From Isoetes taiwanensis (lineage: Eukaryota > Streptophyta > Lycopodiopsida > Isoetales > Isoetaceae), in assembly GCA_021234155.1 (NCBI GenBank), contig JAJEKV010000318.1:64001-128000 (forward strand): a stretch of 64,000 nt of DNA, written 5' to 3'. Positions 58,501 through 64,000 of the stretch are shown in pieces; the stretch's first letter is position 1, and each line of letters begins with the position of its first letter. The position numbers and the translations under genes are program-made. The notes below the pieces were generated by a model. It was not told the DNA's origin and did no database searches. It worked only from the letters and a program-made list of their open reading frames with translations.

Positions 58501-59474
58501 TCAAGGCAAGTTGAAGTATATCAGAAAAACAAGAATATTGCCGGAAATCGTTTTTTTCTTCCAAAAGTCACACCCTGAAAAGGGGACACCGGCATCAGCA
58601 AGACACCCCAAAAAATTTTAAGTAAGTAGATGAGAGGTTCTTTTTTACCAAACCATCGTGTGTAATATGTAAGTCACAAAAAATAGAAAAAGAAGAGGCA
58701 CTAGAGCGAGAATGTCGTTTGTTTCTACGCTCATAACTTGAGCTAGAGAGGTCAGATTCAGATGATCTTGGGCTCTTTAGAAAGCTTATATAGAGAACTT
58801 TTTTAACATATAATTTGACTTAGATCTATCAACATAGGTGTTTGCTTTTCTTACTTTTCCATCCGGATATCTTTTTGTAAAGTGCATGCCATGCAGATTT
58901 GATAGTAATATATTTTTTATCATAACTTTTGAGTGTTTAAGTGTTTTAAGTGTTTTCTATTGCGCTGGAAAGCTCTTTCTGGGATCTTTTTGATAAAATA
59001 TGATATGCTCATATTTAATTAAGTTTTCTGTGCGAAAACAATAAATTTCGGGGAGATTTGGTACGGTTTCACACCCCACTACTTGATTCTCTGCCCAGCT
59101 GATCATTCTGATTATGTCCTTTGTCCTGCATCATTGTAGTGCAGTAAGCTTTTATGAAGATATTGAAGAGATGGTATTATCGTGGACGCATTTTGTATCC
59201 GAAAAAAAATGTTTGTAACTTTTTGTTTTGGCGTGTTATGGGATTTGTGCTATATATTTGATAGTCTATATGCTATTTATGAACTTGCCAATGTTTTTTG
59301 GATTTTTATTTCTTTTTCAAACAAAAAAAAACCACATCTACCATAACACACCAAAACAACCACAATAGAATAGAACACAACCACAAATATACTGGACAAA
59401 ATATATTGAAGTTCTGTACATAAATTATATGTTAAGGAAAAACCATCTCTAGGTTCTTGCCAAATTTATAACCA
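58501..59474. other. Spacer with a doubled leader-like segment
   Basis: Two diverged blocks, about 58728-58805 and 58918-59010, share CATAACTT, then a GGAAAGCT/AGAAAGCT motif and TGATAAAATAT- or TTAACATATAAT-like sequence. Such blocks are seen in plant LTR-retrotransposon remnants, but nothing else supports that class here. Confidence 0.35.
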
Positions 59475-60434
59475 GAAGAGAATAGAATAGAATTGAATAG
59501 AATAGAATAGAATAGAATAGAATAGATTTTTTATCGTCCACGGAGACCACTTGGCCTATGGGACCCATACAAAAAGAGAGCAACAAGTGTATTGCTGTCA
59601 GGATTAAAAAACCCTGGCCCCGAAGGGTTTTCGAGGGAAAAACCTTAGCAGTAATAAGTATGCTAGTACACTATACAATTGTGTAGGACAATTCAATACT
59701 ATCCCAGAGGACACAACTGAGTCTGTGTATCCATAACCTCTTGGAGGTATGATCCCAACAAGCCCACGGATGCCGTATTCAATAACTCATGCAACGGCTA
59801 GTCAGGCACAACTAACCGACATACTGCGCTCGGATATGGGCAAACGCTGGGCAGATCTGGAGGGCATGATATTCATCTTCAATGGCGCCCTGGTGGCAAC
59901 ACTGACAAAGCCTATCCTCCCATGCTTCCCGAGTCCAATGCCCTGTCTCAATGCGGAGACGATGTGCACCCGTGCGAATGGAAGCTATAAGTCTGCACTT
60001 CTTCATGGGCAAATGGGTGTACAAGTACTGGTGTGAGTCTCTCGTGAGCCTAGGATTGACTTGCTGCTGATAGTGTGCCATCTTAACGTGTGCCAGAGCA
60101 TCTGCATCCCAGAGTTTGCGAAGGAAACTAGCATCTAGGTACATCTTTAGTGCATTGTGATCCTTCTTTGTCTGTACATGTATGCATCTTTTTGACTATA
60201 CATCCCAACGTGAGAACCACTGAGCTTGCTTGTCCTTCCAGTAGGCTTTGAGGTGTTGGGGACCTATTGCTATGGCCGAAGCAAGGTTGGGCAAACGTGT
60301 ATCGCCCATAGCGACCATCTTCTGGAAGTAAATAATATGGCATTCCAATGCAGCCCGTTGATGGGATAGAAAACCCGTCTCCTGGAGTAGGATCTGGTAT
60401 GGAACTGTGGACTTTACCCCAAGGGTACATGCCT
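59475..60434 (-). mobile_element. LINE copy L6, C-terminal end and 3' UTR
   Basis: On the minus strand: GVKSTVPYQILLQETGFLSH, then KMAHYQQQVNPRLTRDS, LPMKKCRLIASIRTGAHRLR and the zinc motif LCQCCHQGAIEDEYHALQIC (CX2C...HX4C), then a stop. The 3' UTR ends GGGTCCCATA, stem-loop GGCC-AAGT-GGTC (59544-59555), TCCGTGGACGATAAAA and a (TTCTA)n tail. The 5' end is truncated and abuts the segmental duplication at 60435. The same protein blocks occur in L4, showing one family. The C-terminal frame is open for about 110 residues. Confidence 0.9.
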
Positions 60435-60873
60435 ACCATGTGAAGCTTGCAGGTAGGCATAGGCACAGACGAAAATTATTGGGACTTGTATTGGCAAATG
60501 TGAAAAAATGAATTTCAAATTTGATAGAAGCTTCCAAGAAGGTAACAATCAGACAAATATCATATTCTGGACACTAGTTTTAAAATGGATCTTCTCATGG
60601 AATTACATTGGGCATTTCATCATACTGCGTGATTTGGCAGCTTAAATCAATAGGACTGAATGCGACAAACACTCAAGCTTGCTCGTAGAAGCTATAACAC
60701 CATGACAATTACAGGGAAGGAAATGGACGACTAAAATAGATTTTATGCTTCAAGAACAACCATTGCCAATGAAATAGTTTCAACTTTCATAGAAAATATC
60801 AAAAGAACAATAATTTTTGACAAAGCTATATGCAATTGGTTGCAGACGGCCCGTGAGTTTCCTCTCTCATAAA
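60435..60873 (+). repeat. Segmental duplication, copy 1 (uninterrupted)
   Basis: From ACCATGTGAAGCTTGC to CCTCTCTCATAA this matches 63152-63264 plus 63558-63897 nearly base for base, with two small indels. It is non-coding. It is the empty version of two insertion sites. Confidence 0.93.
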
Positions 60874-60893
60874 CCTGCTTTATGTATTTTCAA

Positions 60894-61625
60894 GCACCGT
60901 AACCGAAGCTGAAACCGACATCATCTTACGCCGTTCAATCTTGCCCCTTGATTGGATATGCCTAAATTTGGACATCTCATTCTAGGCCTTCCCCGAATAA
61001 ATAGTGCTTTTTCTTGGCACGTGACAGGGCTAAATTAATGGATCTCTGTACTCAAATGTATGCAATTATCTCTAAGCTTTCTCAAACATCTTCATTTCGC
61101 TGGCATAGTTGCATGGACAAGTTCTTATAGGTCTTGGGGAGAGAAACGGAGAAGGAAATATGAATAGAACTAGAAAAAATTTGTGCAATAGTGGAAACCG
61201 AATTTGCCAACAATGGGTCTAATAAAAGAAAAATGTGAAGCAATGCACAAATGGAAAAACGGAGGATGTTGGCCACGAAAGTTGGCCAACATATGGCCCA
61301 AAAATAGCAGGCTGGTCCCTCAGCCGACAACTAGGGTTGTGGAATCACCCAATTCCTGCCTTAAAAATCATGCTTAGGGCAAATAGAGGCAAAAACAGAG
61401 CACTGGCTTGAATCAATTGCAAGAGTAGATTTTGCAAACAATTTCGGAATGAGGGCAAGACTTCAAGGTAATCTCTTGAAAATTTGATAGAAATTTCTAT
61501 TGAACTGGAAGGATCAAGCAATAAATTAGAAACTTGTTCAGCAAAAATGATTTTATCAGGGCACTTTCTTTCATGGGCAGTCAAAAATTGAGATAAGAAA
61601 ATCGCATTATCATTTGGAGGCAACA
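60894..61625. other. Spacer between duplication copy 1 and the ORF pair
   Basis: A minus-strand frame at 61345-61626 is open but has no recognisable motif. It may be a downstream exon or an artefact. Confidence 0.35.
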
Positions 61626-62045
61626 ATGAGACAGGAAAATAGGCAGTATGTTGCTTTATCTCGTTCTACAAAAGCATGGCATCCAGAATACCAAGAAGGT
61701 TTATACCTTATCTCCATGCAGTATGAAGATGAAACCCAGAAAGATTTAGAGCTTGCACAAAGAAGATATGAAGTAGAAGATTGGCAAGTTTTAGAGCTAA
61801 GATTTGACATTGCAAGTCTGTTTAATGGTTCAACAGAAATCAAGGGTCTACAAGACCACAGTTTTATGGACACACTAGCTAGAGATTGTCAAGCTAAAGG
61901 TTCTGATATATGCAATGTTAATCAGAAGCAGGAAGCAAATCTGGCAGGAGATGTGTCTAGCATTGCTAAATTAATGGAGAAGATTAGAAAATCATGGATA
62001 GAGGCAGTAGGCGGCAAAGCATTTTGGGAAGAGGAATTTGCATAA
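61626..62045 (+). CDS. Candidate ORF, helical protein, family unknown
   Basis: An ATG at 61626 opens 139 residues to TAA: MRQENRQYVALSRSTKAWHP, DLELAQRRYEVEDWQVLELR, IKGLQDHSFMDTLARDCQAK and IAKLMEKIRKSWIEAVGGKA, ending FWEEEFA. The balanced charge and Glu/Lys/Arg heptads look like a real protein, and the antisense frames look like shadows. I do not recognise the family. It overlaps the 3' end of the minus-strand CCHC ORF by about 120 bp. It may be the last exon of a longer gene, because no promoter-like sequence was noted before it. Confidence 0.45.
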   Translation: MRQENRQYVALSRSTKAWHPEYQEGLYLISMQYEDETQKDLELAQRRYEVEDWQVLELRFDIASLFNGSTEIKGLQDHSFMDTLARDCQAKGSDICNVNQKQEANLAGDVSSIAKLMEKIRKSWIEAVGGKAFWEEEFA

Positions 62046-62915
62046 AAACTAAAGGAACCCTGAAAATTTTGGCCAATAGATGGGATGCTGGACACTCTTG
62101 CTACTGACAACCTGATGTCTCCTTCCTGTACTGATTCATCAAACAAATTTTCAATGCCAGAGCTTACCTCAAAAGGTTGCAATCCTCCTGTTGTAGGCTG
62201 TAGGTCTTGCTTTATTGCTTCAATACATTTCATTAATGCATCATGTTGATGCTTTGTTGGTCCTGCTGGATGAAAACATTCTGAAATATCAAGATCATTA
62301 GCATGAGGAAAAGGAAGCTCTTGAGACAACTCTATTACTTCAAGATGTTCCACTTCACAATTCTCTTCTTTCAGAAAAAAGTTTTTCTCTGGCCCAACTT
62401 TTCCATGTTGCTCCAAGTCAACTAACTCTGTAGAACTGACAAAAGCAAAATGAGAATGTTTTTGTGATTGTACCTCTTCTTTGAGATAAGGATTTCCATG
62501 TGGCCCAATTGCTCCATACTGCTCTAACTCTATAAAACCCACAAAAGCATAATGGGTACCTTGCTCCAAACAAGCCACATCCAATTCTACAAAACCTGAA
62601 ACGTTTTTTTGTTCCAAATGAGTGTCCTCTATGCATCCAACAGAGTGTTTCTCATGTTGTAACTGTATGGTCCTGCCATGGACACCGTTGACAGAATTAT
62701 TTGGAGCTGGCATTGGAATTTCTGGGGCGATGGGGCACTGAAGATGGCGGTGGCCTTTGACTCTGCAGTAAGTGCATATTCCATGCAAGTTATGGAATGT
62801 AATCACATGGCAATGCTTAATGGTATGTCCTGATAGATCGCAGTATTCACAGACCACTCCTGTGTAATCTTTACACCCCTTACCTACATAAAATTCACAT
62901 GGTGGACCTTCATGT
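61922..62915 (-). CDS. CCHC zinc-knuckle protein, partial
   Basis: A frame open on the minus strand from about 62915 to 61922. It begins EVHEGPPCEFYVGKGCKDYT and has two CX2CX4HX4C knuckles, CEYCDLSGHTIKHC and CTYCRVKGHRHLQC (62850-62735), about 15 residues apart. A Glu-rich region follows, with three related units (ELDVACLEQGTHYAFV, ELEQYGAIGPHGNPYLKEE and DLEQHGKVGPEKNFFLKEE), then a Ser-rich C-terminus. Paired CCHC knuckles bind single-stranded RNA or DNA and occur in plant zinc-knuckle proteins and in retrotransposon gag. No protease or pol follows, so a host gene is a little more likely. The upstream start lies outside the open frame and an exon boundary near 62915 is probable. The last ~40 residues run antisense to the neighbouring plus-strand ORF and may not be translated. 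Confidence 0.6.
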
Positions 62916-63151
62916 ACTTCTCATTGTTGTGGTTGATGCATAATGTTCTGAATAATTTCAAGCTACAAGTGAATGCTACCAAGAGCTCATCCCGGTAGGA
63001 CCTCCATAATGTTGATCCAAGATTTGCACCTTGATCAACACTCGGATCTAAATACTTGTGGTCTGGATCTCCAGAGCTGTTTATATGCACAGCTCAAGCC
63101 TTTGCCTCTACAAAAGCATAGTCTGGTAGTACTTTAAAGCTGTTGTACTAA
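62916..63151. other. Spacer upstream of the CCHC ORF
   Basis: No confident exon, although a minus-strand frame (62884-63090) overlaps it and could include upstream coding sequence in another frame. Confidence 0.3.
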
Positions 63152-63897
63152 ACCATGTGAAGCTTGCAGGTAAGGCATAGGCATAGACGAAAATTATTGG
63201 GACTTGTATTGGCAAATGTGAAAAAATGAAATTTGAAATTTGATAGAAGCTTCCAAGAAGGTAAGATAAGATAAGATGAATTTTTACGTCCACGGGAACC
63301 CAACGGGTTATGGGACGGCACATGCAAGGGCAACAGCCCATCTAAAACCTGGGGACTAGGCCCCATCACCAAATACAATAACCAAATATTAAAAGGCTAC
63401 CAAGAATAAGAGAAGATAATGCTAATGCTAGTGGTAAATTTATGCTTCTAAAATTATCTAGACATAGCCAGTCCAAGGATTGGAAGGTCATTGATCTAGA
63501 ATACTTGCTGCGTCTCCCCTGTACACTGCCCATTTCTTTTGCAGGCGGGCTGCCCTCACAAATATCATATTCTGGACACTAGTTCTAAAATGGATCTTCT
63601 CAATGGAATTACATTGGGCATTTCATCATACTGCGTGATTTGGCAACTTAAATCAATAGGACTGAATGCGACAAACACTCAATCTTGCTGGTAGAAGCTA
63701 TAACACCATGACAATTACAGGGAAATGCATGATCTCAAAAGGAAATGGACAATGACTAAGATAGATTTTATGCTTCAAGAACAACAATTGCCAATGAAAT
63801 AGTTTCAACTTTCATAGAAAATATCAAAAGAACAATAATTTCTGACAAAGATATATGCAATTTCTTGCAGACGGCCCGTGAGTTTCCTCTCTCATAA
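63152..63897 (+). repeat. Segmental duplication, copy 2 (interrupted)
   Basis: Second copy of 60435-60873, split by the LINE insertion 63265-63557 and cut at its right end by a MITE at 63898. Apart from these the two copies are nearly identical, so the duplication is recent relative to most repeats here. Confidence 0.93.
63265..63557 (-). mobile_element. LINE copy L7, 3' end, with defined insertion site
   Basis: Minus-strand insertion with a short (CTTAT)n tail at its left edge, CCGTGGACGTAAAA, stem-loop AACCC-GTT-GGGTT (63297-63309) and GTCCCATA. About 230 bp of 3' UTR are related to L5. Comparison with copy 1 of the duplication fixes both ends: the target lost seven bases (CAATCAG) and shows no target-site duplication. 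Confidence 0.9.
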
Positions 63898-64000
63898 ACA
63901 ACCAATACATAATTACCCATTAACATTATTAACACAAACCATTGCATTCAATGCATTTAAGTAAAATCCCCCTGAAACCCCCTTTGGTTTGGGTGCATAT
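63898..64000 (+). mobile_element. MITE family M, copy C, truncated by the window edge
   Basis: ACAACCAATACATAATTACC through CCCCCTTTGGTTTGGGTGCA is the left arm of the family defined by copy B. It interrupts copy 2 of the segmental duplication exactly where copy 1 reads on without a break (60873). Confidence 0.85.

Noticed and set aside
61345-61873. Minus-strand ORFs opposite the helical plus-strand ORF
   Set aside because: Ser/Leu/Cys-rich antisense readings. The plus-strand frame has much better protein composition.
1-64000. tRNA, rRNA, snRNA, CRISPR arrays, prokaryotic operons
   Set aside because: No cloverleaf, snRNA core motif or CRISPR-type regularly spaced direct repeats were noticed. 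The tandem repeats found have no unique spacers.

Overview
The window is nuclear DNA of a land plant. The evidence is an intact photosystem I PsaG gene with a chloroplast transit peptide, an intact plant pathogen-related (PR-family) protein gene, and fragments of typical plant genes: MetE-type methionine synthase, carotenoid dioxygenase, lipoxygenase, L-type lectin receptor kinase, kinesin-14 and an ankyrin protein. Only two complete, unbroken genes of known family are visible in 64 kb. Most of the rest is transposon and pseudogene material with AT-rich spacers, which fits a large repeat-rich genome. A fern or another non-flowering land plant is possible, but that is inference.

Layout. 0-7.3 kb: an unidentified exon, an array of palindromic repeats, a frame-broken small gene and a set of old internal repeats. 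7.8-12.2 kb: a 4.35 kb element with 380-bp, about 99% identical inverted repeats enclosing the broken 5' half of a methionine synthase gene (Pack-MULE-like). 14-16.7 kb: a LINE tail, a carotenoid dioxygenase fragment, a 446-bp foldback and a MITE. 17.4-18.7 kb: the 5' half of a LINE. 19.65-22.97 kb: the complete pathogen-related gene on the minus strand, four exons. 26.73-31.29 kb: a CACTA element with both ends and a 3-bp target duplication. 31.4-35.2 kb: a kinesin-14 pseudogene, the reverse-transcriptase half of the LINE, and a clean unidentified exon. 38.6-39.2 kb: a second MITE copy. 40.5-46.1 kb: fragments of lipoxygenase, Ty1-copia gag, a LINE 3' end and a lectin receptor kinase. 49.06-49.51 kb: psaG. 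50.1-55.4 kb: an ankyrin fragment and a decayed Mutator-like element with TIRs and a SWIM zinc finger. 55.4-58.5 kb: a T-rich tract. 59.5-64 kb: LINE 3' ends, a segmental duplication, two overlapping convergent ORFs (one with two CCHC knuckles) and a truncated MITE.

The strongest unifying signal is a single LINE family seen seven times. The copies together give its organisation (nucleic-acid-binding domain, endonuclease, reverse transcriptase, C-terminal zinc motif, 3' UTR). Six copies keep a 3' end with a small stem-loop whose paired bases co-vary between copies, followed by a conserved box and a pentanucleotide microsatellite tail. The window does not show an operon, a defence island or any clearly new biochemical system. 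What is unusual is the transposon biology: gene capture, nested insertions, and a filled/empty site pair that defines one insertion to the base.
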